A stretch of DNA of 21,793 bases from a virus, in the IMG/VR virus record IMGVR_UViG_3300017779_000188, positions 1-21,793 of that record. One strand, written 5' to 3'. The position numbers and the translations under genes are program-made. Below, piece after piece: positions 14,054 through 20,813 of the stretch. Position 1 is the first letter of the stretch, and every line of letters starts with the position of its first letter. The notes under the pieces are model-generated. The model was not told the origin of the DNA and made no database searches. It saw only the letters and a list, made by a program, of their open reading frames with translations.

Positions 14054-16546
14054 TTAACTTGTTAAATCGTCCTTGTGAGACAAGATTTCGTTAGCCTTCT
14101 TTTTACGAGCATCTTCTTTTTTCTTTTGCTCATTAACTATGCTCTTCATAGCGCTAACTCCAGATTTGGTTACACCGCCCCATTTCATAACAGCAATGAT
14201 TCCATTTAATCTAGTATTTTTTTGATGACGAGCCATAAAGCTTTCTCTTCTTTTTACCCAAGATAAAACAGAAGAACTTCTATCTCCAGATTTATATTTC
14301 GTCCAGTTTCTGTAGGCATCGTTTCCAGTGAACGAAGTTGGTGGGTTACCACCGTTACCTGCTCTTCTCCAAATACTTGGATAATTTTCTTTTAGATTAT
14401 CAATGTATTTTTTATCTGGAAATTGTTTAAATTTTGAATTACTTAAGCTAATTTTTTGGTTGTCGCCAGATGAGGGAAAGTTTGTAGGTTTGTCTTTTTT
14501 AGCTTTTTCTTCTTTTCTAAAATCTTTTATTTTACTAAGTTTTGAGAAAGGCATAGTAACACTTCTATCTGTTTTTTTATGCTCACCGTTTTCCATAATA
14601 GCCCAAACAACCATAGTTGCTTCTTTCTTTTCACTGTTGACAGAAGTAACTACGCCATGCACTGTTGAAGGTGGGTCTGGGTCTTTATTGATTGACCAGC
14701 TAACCGTGTCACCAGTTTTTACTGATGCAGCTTTAGCTGATTTTTTTGAACTTAATGGATGACCACTTGGAAGTAGGTCTTGGTCAAAAGCTGTTCTTGG
14801 AAATTTACCTTTTAATCCTTTAAGAAATGCGTTTACCCTAGCTACGCCCCACTGGGTTGCTGAAGAAACATTACCTCGCACTGAAGATGGGTTAGTTCTA
14901 TAGGCACCAACACCTCGTCTGAATACAGCTGCCAACATTCCATAACTTGCTTTATACTTTGGGTCTTTTGCATTATGGTCTTTAACTTTCTTTTGTAATA
15001 CTTTTTTTACTTTAGCAGAAACAGCAGCAGCTTTCTCTTCTTCAGAAAGTTTTATGTCTGTTTGTTCTGCTGATTTAAATTCCATTGATAGGTCAATTAT
15101 AACAGACTTTCTTTTGCCTATTTTTCTCTTACTTCTTCTAACCTCTGGTTGAAACCTTGTTGTATTTAAAGTAGATTTTTCATCTTCTTCGTCAGATGAT
15201 TGCTGTGCCACAGGGGCGGGCTTCTCTTCATCAGAGTTCATAATCCCAGTCTCTCCTTCGGGCACAGCCATCATATTTAAAGGCCTTAAATAAATCTCGT
15301 GAGATTTATCTACCTCTAAACCTAGTGCTTGTCTTGCTTCTGATATAGTTACAAAACCTCCCTGCACTGCAGAATTCATTGTTAGGACTTGTTCTTTCTT
15401 ATCTTCTGATAATGCTCTAACTTGGTCTAAATCATAACCACAATAATATTCGTAATCATTTTCTTCAAAGTCTTGATGTAATAGTTGATGGGTTAGTTCA
15501 TCTGCAACAGCTGACCATAAAGGTATCATTTTTTGTTCTGTAAAAAATTCTCTAAGTTCTCTTGTATTGTTGTATGTTGCTGCATCTAAACCTGCTCCAA
15601 GTCCTGCAAGAATAGCTGGGACTCCTAGAACAGCCGATACTCGCTCTTCTGGAAGTCTTCTTAGTTGTGTTAAGTTTAATTGTTCTGGTGTAAAAGAAAC
15701 TACGTCTACATCCATAGCTCCAGTCATTATCATTGGGGCACCACGATTTGCACCAGCAAATTTTGATTTAAAAGATTGAGCTATACCTTCAGCTTCTTCT
15801 CTTGATGGACCACCCATAGAGTCATCTTTTGGACTTAAAATAACTCCGGGGACAGCCATATTGTGTAGCAAAGCGACTGCAAATTGTCCAGCTGCTTCGT
15901 CTCCAGCCAATTCTCTCATAACTGAGCGAAGTGGCGAAAATCCTCTTCTGTGGTCGTCTGGGTCCATACCTTGTCTTATGTGTACAATGTTTTCTCTAGG
16001 TATCTCAATAAATTCAGTATTAAGATTTTTTTGTACTGCGTGATATTCATAATGAGTAATAAGTTCTCTACTGTTTCCTCTTACCTTTACATAACTAGGC
16101 ATAAGAGGAACTAGTTGAACCACTTTGTTGTTATTATCTTTTACTTTCATCAAGAAAGCATCGCCGTGCGCTGATAAAGAAGTAACTATGTAATGTGAAA
16201 GAATTGAACCCGAGATAAATTCATTTGGTCTTTGTAGTAATTGTTCTAAAGGGTGTGATGTTTGTTCTAATTTACCCTGTTCATTTTTTTTGTAAACTTT
16301 TAATTGGGGTTCAGCGAAAGAAGTTGCTAATACATTAAGACATGCAACTACAGCTGAGTTACCGAGTCCGTCACCTAATTCGTCTATTAGTTTTTGTGGA
16401 AAGTAACCAGATTGAGTATTGTACCCCCAAACAGACCCTTGGGGTTGTTCGTATTTATCTAGAGGTCCTCTTTTTGCTTCAAATCTTTGTGATGGAGCTT
16501 GTAAGTAATCTACTGCTTTTCTGTAAAAACTTTTGTTGTCAGCCAT
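14054..16546 (-). CDS. Portal protein fused to C-terminal DUF-like and Tudor-like domains
   Basis: Residues 1-430 are an HK97-family portal: an N-terminal clip, SAVVACLNVLATSFAEP (64-80), YNNTRELREFF (325-335) and ALGLEVDKSHEIYLRPLNM (407-425) are typical. The protein forms the dodecameric ring through which terminase drives DNA. Family members normally end near 400-450, so about 390 residues are extra. Within them, 530-600 holds a block MLAAVFRRGVGAYRTNPSSVR ... ARVNAFLKG ... DQDLLPSGHPLSS. Residues 607-675 read TGDTVSWSINKDPDPPSTVHGVV, resembling a small Tudor/SH3-like barrel. Residues 718-800 hold YPSIWRRAGNGG ... VLSWVKRRESFMARH ... IIAVMKWGGVTKSG, an uncharacterised domain I have seen near capsid genes of marine phages. 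A Ser/Glu/Lys-rich linker joins the parts. TAA of terminase and the ATG touch (TAAATG). Confidence 0.9.
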   Translation of the reverse strand: MADNKSFYRKAVDYLQAPSQRFEAKRGPLDKYEQPQGSVWGYNTQSGYFPQKLIDELGDGLGNSAVVACLNVLATSFAEPQLKVYKKNEQGKLEQTSHPLEQLLQRPNEFISGSILSHYIVTSLSAHGDAFLMKVKDNNNKVVQLVPLMPSYVKVRGNSRELITHYEYHAVQKNLNTEFIEIPRENIVHIRQGMDPDDHRRGFSPLRSVMRELAGDEAAGQFAVALLHNMAVPGVILSPKDDSMGGPSREEAEGIAQSFKSKFAGANRGAPMIMTGAMDVDVVSFTPEQLNLTQLRRLPEERVSAVLGVPAILAGLGAGLDAATYNNTRELREFFTEQKMIPLWSAVADELTHQLLHQDFEENDYEYYCGYDLDQVRALSEDKKEQVLTMNSAVQGGFVTISEARQALGLEVDKSHEIYLRPLNMMAVPEGETGIMNSDEEKPAPVAQQSSDEEDEKSTLNTTRFQPEVRRSKRKIGKRKSVIIDLSMEFKSAEQTDIKLSEEEKAAAVSAKVKKVLQKKVKDHNAKDPKYKASYGMLAAVFRRGVGAYRTNPSSVRGNVSSATQWGVARVNAFLKGLKGKFPRTAFDQDLLPSGHPLSSKKSAKAASVKTGDTVSWSINKDPDPPSTVHGVVTSVNSEKKEATMVVWAIMENGEHKKTDRSVTMPFSKLSKIKDFRKEEKAKKDKPTNFPSSGDNQKISLSNSKFKQFPDKKYIDNLKENYPSIWRRAGNGGNPPTSFTGNDAYRNWTKYKSGDRSSSVLSWVKRRESFMARHQKNTRLNGIIAVMKWGGVTKSGVSAMKSIVNEQKKKEDARKKKANEILSHKDDLTS

Positions 16547-17806
16547 TTAAAATGCTTCCCATTTTCTTTTTGTTCCGCTACTTAGACAGGCATAAGCTAA
16601 AGTGTCCACGATATCATCGTGAACTCCAACAGGGAATGTCAAAAGCTCTCTTTCGACTTCTCCAACCCAGTCTTCATCTTTAGGAAAATATACAAGTCCT
16701 CTTTCCATCTTAGCAGACAAAGGAAGTGCTCGTGAACGCTTGTCTTTGTCGGCCCTTAGTTCTTTAATCCTAAGACCATCTCTTCTTGCAAATTGAACTA
16801 TAGCTAGCTGGTATCCTGTTTTTTCTATGCCAACCCATTCTAAATTATGAATACCTACTGCTCTTTTAATTTGAGGAACAATGTCTGGTGCCTCAAATCT
16901 ATCTCTTATCATGTCTAACATAAATAATCTGTCAGATTGCATGTGGTATCCAAATACTGAGATGACTGTATAGTCAGCAGACTCTTTAGTAGAAGCTGCT
17001 AAGTCTACTGTTGCAAATTTAACTAAATCTCTATTGATATCAAATTTTTCACCCTCACACCAAACAGTACCAACTCCAAGTTTGTAGTAATTAAACCAAT
17101 GACTTCTAAACATTTGTGCGCCTTCAGAGATAAATTCTGCAAGGTACTCCTGCGCGAACACTAATTCTCCTAAATCTTGTCTTGCAGACTCGACTTCTGC
17201 TGGGTCAATAATAGGATTTGCTACTGTTGGAAATTGAAATCTTGCCCAATCATCAGCTGTGTGAGCTTTTTCCCATAAATGATAAAACCAATTGTCCATT
17301 CCAATAGGGGTTGAGATAAAAAGTGCTGCACCTTTATTTTCGGTAAGAGTAGGTCTTAATACTTCTGTCCACGTTTCTTCTCTCACGAAAGCAGCTTCAT
17401 CCATAACTAAAAAGTTCAAACCTTCACCACGAAGTCTTTGAGGATTATCAGCAGATTTTACAGAGATAGAACCGCCTCCGGGAAATTTTACTTCCATATC
17501 ACCAATTCTTATGTCTACACCAGCTTCTTTTGGAAATTCTTGTGCCGCTGCAACTACATCTCTCCAACCCACTCTAGCAATTGCAAAAGTAGGAGCTACC
17601 CACCAAACACGACCCCCTTTAAGTGCTTCTTCTAAACATAACTGAACACCAAGTCTGGATTTTCCAAAACGACGACCAGCACAGAGAATTTTCCAACGAG
17701 CTGGGTCATCTCTTACTGTTTGTTGTGCTTCGTGAAGTGCGGGGAACTCTAATATGAATTCCTGCTCTCTTAAACTAGTTTTACTTTCTAGTATATCTCT
17801 AGACAT
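16547..17806 (-). CDS. terL: Terminase large subunit
   Basis: The 419-residue protein is the ATP-driven DNA-packaging motor and nuclease. Walker A is AGRRFGKS at 43-50, Walker B is FLVMDE at 132-137, and the coupling motif FISTP follows at 163-167. The nuclease domain shows FATVDLAAS with Asp at 268, the IEKTG segment with Glu at 328, and HDDIVD with Asp at 397-398, the expected acidic metal-binding set. Length is normal for this family. There is no Shine-Dalgarno before ATG 17806, and a TATAAT ends seven bases upstream, so it heads the head operon as a leaderless mRNA. The portal gene follows immediately. A neighbouring gene in the terminase small subunit position lies behind the terminator. 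Confidence 0.96.
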   Translation of the reverse strand: MSRDILESKTSLREQEFILEFPALHEAQQTVRDDPARWKILCAGRRFGKSRLGVQLCLEEALKGGRVWWVAPTFAIARVGWRDVVAAAQEFPKEAGVDIRIGDMEVKFPGGGSISVKSADNPQRLRGEGLNFLVMDEAAFVREETWTEVLRPTLTENKGAALFISTPIGMDNWFYHLWEKAHTADDWARFQFPTVANPIIDPAEVESARQDLGELVFAQEYLAEFISEGAQMFRSHWFNYYKLGVGTVWCEGEKFDINRDLVKFATVDLAASTKESADYTVISVFGYHMQSDRLFMLDMIRDRFEAPDIVPQIKRAVGIHNLEWVGIEKTGYQLAIVQFARRDGLRIKELRADKDKRSRALPLSAKMERGLVYFPKDEDWVGEVERELLTFPVGVHDDIVDTLAYACLSSGTKRKWEAF

Positions 17807-17813
17807 ACTTTTA

Positions 17814-17835
17814 ATTATAGAACGTAGAAAACCCC
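17814..17835 (-). promoter_or_regulatory. Putative leaderless late promoter of the head operon
   Basis: On the minus strand GGGGTTTT (17835-17828), 8 bases, TATAAT (17819-17814), 7 bases, then ATG (17806) repeat exactly the spacing found before the tail operon at 7264. No -35 hexamer is apparent. Transcription is predicted to begin at the start codon. Confidence 0.65.
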
Positions 17836-17850
17836 CTATTGCTAGGAGGT
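17827..17850 (-). terminator. Intrinsic terminator between small gene and terminase
   Basis: On the minus strand ACCTCCTA-GCAA-TAGGGGGT forms an 8-bp stem with one G-U pair and a GNRA loop, then TTTCT. The G-U pair is only possible in the minus-strand RNA, so the structure acts there. The T-run is short, so termination may be incomplete. It lies 10 bases after the 18571-17861 gene. Confidence 0.7.
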
Positions 17851-17860
17851 GTTAGATTTG

Positions 17861-18571
17861 TTATTCTTCTTCTGATTTAGACCTATTTGCATCAGTAATC
17901 ATAGCCATTATTTGTAAATCTTTATCAGAAAGCTTACCTTTCATTACTAAATTATATATTTCCATATCAAGAGAAACTTTACTGCGATGTTTTTGTTCTA
18001 TCCATTTAGAAAAGTTAACTTTTAAACTTCTACGTTTTAAATTAACAAATCCTTTATAAGCTTTAGTTTGAAAAAATAATTTGTAAATAAATTCTTTTTT
18101 AATTACAGGAGTTGAACTATCGTTTATATCTTGTCTATTCCAATTTAAATGATGTCGTAACTGTCGTTTTATAACATTTATAGCAAATTTTAAGTTTTCT
18201 TTCCACAAGTGATATAAAAAATTATTTACATAGGATAGCCAAGTGTATTGGTCCCAACCAATATGGCCATACCAAAATCCGGGTTCCGAACCATTATGTG
18301 CGTGACCACTGTGTCTTGGCAAGACATTTGGGTTGTTTAACCAACTTGCAAATTTATGTGCGTGCTTATGACATAAACGTAAATATACAGGAGGTTCTTC
18401 AATGTAATCCATAAAATCACCGTAACCACCTTGAGTAATTAAATCTAATGCACCTTCATCATTGGGTTCATGGGATTTCCATTTACATTTATGAACTGCA
18501 CATTCGTTTGTTTGATAGTTGTAGTTGTAACTACTATCAGTATCTATTGTATTGTCTTCTAAATTTGGCAT
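17861..18571 (-). CDS. Cys/His-containing protein in the terminase-small-subunit position
   Basis: The 236-residue protein starts at ATG 18571, four bases after GGTGG; an in-frame TTG five codons earlier lacks a site. Residues 24-72 contain C-x4-C (ECAVHKCKW) and RLCHKHAHKF with Cys 67 and His 68, 70 and 72, a likely metal site. More His lie at 87-103 (RHSGHAHNGSEPGFWYGH). The C-terminal half is basic and helical (KRQLRHHLNW, KAYKGFVNLKRRSLKVNFSKW) and ends in SKSEEE. It precedes terL, where small terminase subunits usually are, and DNA binding would suit the basic half. But no terminase HTH is visible, so this is only a positional suggestion. It seems to lack its own promoter and to be read from the upstream operon. 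Confidence 0.7.
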   Translation of the reverse strand: MPNLEDNTIDTDSSYNYNYQTNECAVHKCKWKSHEPNDEGALDLITQGGYGDFMDYIEEPPVYLRLCHKHAHKFASWLNNPNVLPRHSGHAHNGSEPGFWYGHIGWDQYTWLSYVNNFLYHLWKENLKFAINVIKRQLRHHLNWNRQDINDSSTPVIKKEFIYKLFFQTKAYKGFVNLKRRSLKVNFSKWIEQKHRSKVSLDMEIYNLVMKGKLSDKDLQIMAMITDANRSKSEEE

Positions 18572-18629
18572 TATGCCACCTTTCAATTGATTTCATCTCA
18601 TTAATAGACACTCACAGACTACCTACTTT

Positions 18630-18663
18630 TTAACACGCACAACAGGGTGTTGAGTTGTGTTAA
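18630..18663. repeat. Interrupted inverted repeat in the 116-base gap
   Basis: TTAACAC (18630-18636) pairs with GTGTTAA (18657-18663) and the inner CAACA pairs with TGTTG, leaving small internal loops. It sits between the end of one gene and the start of the next. No T-run follows on either strand, so it may be a protein site or an attenuator, not an intrinsic terminator. Confidence 0.45.
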
Positions 18664-18686
18664 CTTTATAAGCAGTCTGAAACTGT

Positions 18687-19064
18687 TTATTCTATATCTT
18701 CGACTGCTTCTCTAGTAGAGTCGATAAACTTCAACATATCATCATAAGTTTTATCTTTAGGATGAAAGCCATTGTTTAGCTCGTCAAAAGTTCCTCTATC
18801 GTCTTCAATTTCATACAAGTCAAATACTCTTTCAAATATAGCTGAGTCTTTTACATCATATTCTCTTAATGCAATATCTTCTGCTGTTAAAAGAGTTGCT
18901 AAAGGAATGACAGGTCCATCTTCTTCTTTAAGAACTAGAACTACTTCTCTCCTCTTTGTCTCTGTATTAATAGCTGAGCCAACGGTTAGCATATGTGGAA
19001 AGTTCTTTATCATCTGAACTTTCTCATACAACTTGCCTAGGCTTCTTTTATAATCTTCAGTCAT
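18687..19064 (-). CDS. Unknown protein, last gene of a small early-type operon
   Basis: A 125-residue soluble protein from ATG 19064 (MTEDYKRSLGKLYEKVQMIK). The frame stays open upstream and another ATG at 19076 is possible. A longer reading from 19136 would add a hydrophobic stretch, but that region is already coded by another frame, so I favour the shorter form. The 8-base overlap ATGACTGA with the previous gene matches the other junctions of this operon. Central residues VVLVLKEEDGPVIPLATLL are beta-like and the end is acidic. No family recognised. Confidence 0.75.
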   Translation of the reverse strand: MTEDYKRSLGKLYEKVQMIKNFPHMLTVGSAINTETKRREVVLVLKEEDGPVIPLATLLTAEDIALREYDVKDSAIFERVFDLYEIEDDRGTFDELNNGFHPKDKTYDDMLKFIDSTREAVEDIE

Positions 19065-19164
19065 GTTTTTTACCATCTTCTTTCTTTTTATAAGTAGCAA
19101 TATTGTGAACCCAATTAATTTTGTAGCTCCACTCATGCTGTTCTTTTCTAAATCTTTTACGCAT
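19057..19164 (-). CDS. 35-residue basic microprotein
   Basis: ATG 19164 to TGA 19057 encodes MRKRFRKEQHEWSYKINWVH and 15 further residues ending KKKEDGKKHD. It is strongly basic, with two Trp. It overlaps its neighbours by 8 bases on both sides and lies in the same compact operon. A nucleic-acid-binding role would suit the charge but is unproven. Confidence 0.55.
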   Translation of the reverse strand: MRKRFRKEQHEWSYKINWVHNIATYKKKEDGKKHD

Positions 19165-19282
19165 TCAAATCAAAGTCTTCATCTGAATTATTATGTTTGT
19201 TAATCATAACTTCCATAATCATTTTTTTGAATTCGTCTGAACCAATTTCTATACTTGGTCCATCAAAAGGATTATCACTCAT
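19157..19282 (-). CDS. 41-residue acidic microprotein
   Basis: ATG 19282 to TAA 19157 encodes MSDNPFDGPSIEIGSDEFKK followed by MIMEVMINKHNNSDEDFDLN and Ala. The start overlaps the previous stop as ATGA. GGAGAAGAAG lies seven bases upstream inside the previous gene and serves as a ribosome site. The short central helix with Met and Ile may mediate binding to another protein. No family recognised. Confidence 0.6.
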   Translation of the reverse strand: MSDNPFDGPSIEIGSDEFKKMIMEVMINKHNNSDEDFDLNA

Positions 19283-19443
19283 TCTTCTTCTCCTATCTTT
19301 CCAATATCTTTAATACTTACAAGTTTTGTTTTCCAAAGATAATGTATATTTGGAATATCTTTTCTTGCCATGTTTTCTGCTTCTGACAAACTGTTAGCTA
19401 TGTATTTTTTATTAGCTACAATCTTCACATTAAATTTTCTCAT
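19279..19443 (-). CDS. 54-residue basic protein of the small operon
   Basis: ATG 19443 to TGA 19279 encodes MRKFNVKIVANKKYIANSLS and 34 more residues, with beta-alpha-like layout and a Lys-rich character (...DIPNIHYLWKTKLVSIKDIG). Start and stop both overlap their neighbours as ATGA. Small proteins with the opening KxFxVxIxANKxYxA occur in other phages as uncharacterised products, but I cannot name a family. Confidence 0.65.
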   Translation of the reverse strand: MRKFNVKIVANKKYIANSLSEAENMARKDIPNIHYLWKTKLVSIKDIGKIGEEE

Positions 19444-19682
19444 AGTTCCTCTCTAAGGTTTTCTTCATTAGGTAAAGTCCAAGTAGTCATTTGATAACTT
19501 AGTCCACTACTTTCTAATGCTTTGTTTATTTGTTCAATAGCTTCTTCTATGTCGGTAAAAGGTGTAAAAACAAAATCTACTCCCATAGTCGGTCTTTCTA
19601 ATTTTTTATCAGTAGTATGCCATTGATAAATGCCTGTTTCATCATATAGTTTTTCTACTGCTTCTTTAGTCACTGGTTTCAT
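19440..19682 (-). CDS. 80-residue unknown protein, first of the small operon
   Basis: The frame begins at ATG 19682, three bases after a strong AGGAGG, and ends with TGA sharing bases with the next start (ATGA). MKPVTKEAVEKLYDETGIYQ then VDFVFTPFTDIEEAIEQINK give alternating helix and strand. One Trp lies at QWHTT. No cysteines and no membrane segment. It is the first product after the TTGACA...CATACT promoter, so it should be made early and well. Function unknown. Confidence 0.8.
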   Translation of the reverse strand: MKPVTKEAVEKLYDETGIYQWHTTDKKLERPTMGVDFVFTPFTDIEEAIEQINKALESSGLSYQMTTWTLPNEENLREEL

Positions 19683-19707
19683 AATCCTCCTGTTGTGTTA
19701 TATATTA

Positions 19708-19736
19708 AGTATGCCATACAATAAATGTATTGTCAA
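19708..19736 (-). promoter_or_regulatory. Early-type promoter of the small-gene operon, with palindrome
   Basis: TTGACA (19736-19731), 17 bases ending TGG, then CATACT (19713-19708). The -10 lies inside a near-perfect 13-bp palindrome (19708-19720), one mismatch from AGTATG-C-CATACT, so a bound protein would block the -10. The leader is about 20 bases. Confidence 0.8.
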
Positions 19737-19749
19737 GTCAAAAGTAAAA

Positions 19750-20143
19750 AAATTTTGTAAATTCATTTTGGATACGACTCTCCGAAGAGAGCCGACGATG
19801 GGAGGGTATCGGCAATGGAACAACTATTGCTAGTTATTCACCGACCTAATAATTATACCCTCTAATTTGCTCGCCGTTTTCTTGCACCATTGTTTTGATT
19901 CTTTAATCATTATTTAAATAATAGGTACAAAAAAGTTAAGGGAATCTATTAATACTTTTACTTAATCACTACATTTAGTATCCAGTACACACACAACTTA
20001 GTTATGTTTCCGATTCCCTAGGCCTTGTGTGGGGTTTCGCTCCCCAATGTGATTGTACAAGTGTCCAAACAAATACCTTCCCATCGTATCTTTTACCACA
20101 AGGCTGTCCCGCTGAAATTACTATTGCTAGTAAAGTCAAGCAG
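19750..20143 (-). ncRNA. Candidate structured non-coding RNA, about 390 nt
   Basis: No convincing gene occupies this block, yet the minus strand holds many perfect helices. In order: CCTGC/GCGGG (20144-20140/20112-20108) around TTACTA-GCAA-TAGTAA (20133-20118). GCCTTGTG/CACAAGGC (20104-20097/20029-20022) enclosing TGGGG/CCCCA (20046/20030). AGGGAATC/GATTCCCT (20019-20012/19946-19939) enclosing ACATAAC/GTTGTGT. GAGGGTAT/ATACCCTC (19862-19855/19809-19802) enclosing AACTA-GCAA-TAGTT. CTCTC-TTCG-GAGAG (19791-19778). A long-range ACGATGGGA/TCCCATCGT (20087-20079/19803-19795) crosses the second helix, giving a pseudoknot, and GATACGA/TCGTATC competes with it. The tetraloops (GCAA twice, cUUCGg) are only stable on the minus strand. 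A sigma70-like promoter precedes it, and a T7 run lies at 19752-19746. It does not match tmRNA, RNase P or 6S RNA as I know them. Confidence 0.7.
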
Positions 20144-20147
20144 GTTA

Positions 20148-20176
20148 ATTATATTAAGAGTCTAAACAAAAGTCAA
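20148..20176 (-). promoter_or_regulatory. Promoter of the candidate ncRNA
   Basis: TTGACT (20176-20171), exactly 17 bases, TATAAT (20153-20148) on the minus strand. It overlaps the last codons and stop of the preceding gene. Transcription would start near 20144-20141, just where the first helix CCTGC begins. Confidence 0.7.
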
Positions 20177-20813
20177 CTACGGTTTTAATATAGTTCTTTG
20201 AGTACATAGCTTTTGAAATTAAATCTAAAGCATTCTCTTCTTCTTCTTCTGTGTCAAAAATCTTTTCTAGTTCATCTCCTACCACATTAGGTAAGCCTTG
20301 ATTAGAAATGTTTTCTTTTATTATGTCAAACATATTTTCCATATCTGAAACTGTTAAATCACCATCTTCGTTTTCCATAATAAAACTAATACAGCTACCA
20401 ACAGCTTTTTTAACACTTGAAGACATTGCTAGAACTTCATCTTCATAATTCCAAAGAGACCATTTGATAACTTCTTCTTTATCTTTAGACTTAAGTCTTT
20501 TAAATTTAATTTTTTGTAAGGTTTTTATAGCCTCCGCGTTTTTAATTAAATTCTGTTCTCTTATTTCCTCTATGCCTCTGTGCATAAGCTCTGCCATACA
20601 AAGTTCCATATAAGCTAAAATAGCTGCGTGGCAAATCACTTCGTCTTTTTGCATAGTTCCACCATCTGTTATCCAGTCTATGTTATTACGCATAACTGAT
20701 AAAGAATTCTTTTGGTAGTTTTGCACTCTTATGTCGTTGTAAAACAACATAGAATGAAATATTGCACTAGCTTTATCTTCTCGTATGTTATCTTCTATAA
20801 AATCACTTATCAT
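20154..20813 (-). CDS. Unknown helical protein, second gene of the right-hand operon
   Basis: The 219-residue protein is largely helical and acidic toward the end (EKIFDTEEEEENALDLISK). A central Lys-rich segment (TLQKIKFKRLKSKDKEEVIKW, about 98-118) separates two helical halves. No membrane segment and no catalytic motif are visible. ATG 20813 lies seven bases after AGGA and overlaps the end of the first gene by 11 bases, so the two are coupled and may act together. I recognise no family. Confidence 0.8.
   Translation of the reverse strand: MISDFIEDNIREDKASAIFHSMLFYNDIRVQNYQKNSLSVMRNNIDWITDGGTMQKDEVICHAAILAYMELCMAELMHRGIEEIREQNLIKNAEAIKTLQKIKFKRLKSKDKEEVIKWSLWNYEDEVLAMSSSVKKAVGSCISFIMENEDGDLTVSDMENMFDIIKENISNQGLPNVVGDELEKIFDTEEEEENALDLISKAMYSKNYIKTVVDFCLDS

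Noticed and set aside
14403-14762. 119-residue plus-strand frame opposite the portal C-terminus
   Set aside because: Antisense to a clear coding region, with no promoter or ribosome site.
18567-18577. Perfect palindrome GGCATTATGCC at the start of the 18571 gene, considered as an operator
   Set aside because: It overlaps the start codon, there is no -35 at the right distance, and the GGTGG part serves as ribosome site, so chance is a sufficient explanation.
19065-19136. Longer N-terminus of the 18687 gene with a hydrophobic segment
   Set aside because: The region is already coded by the 35-residue frame 19164-19057, which fits the operon overlaps better.
19862-19900. Short frame MVQENGEQIRGYNY within the ncRNA block, considered as a tmRNA tag
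   Set aside because: There is no tRNA-like end, no CCA, no T-arm pattern and no Ala-rich tag, and the frame overlaps the GAGGGTAT helix.
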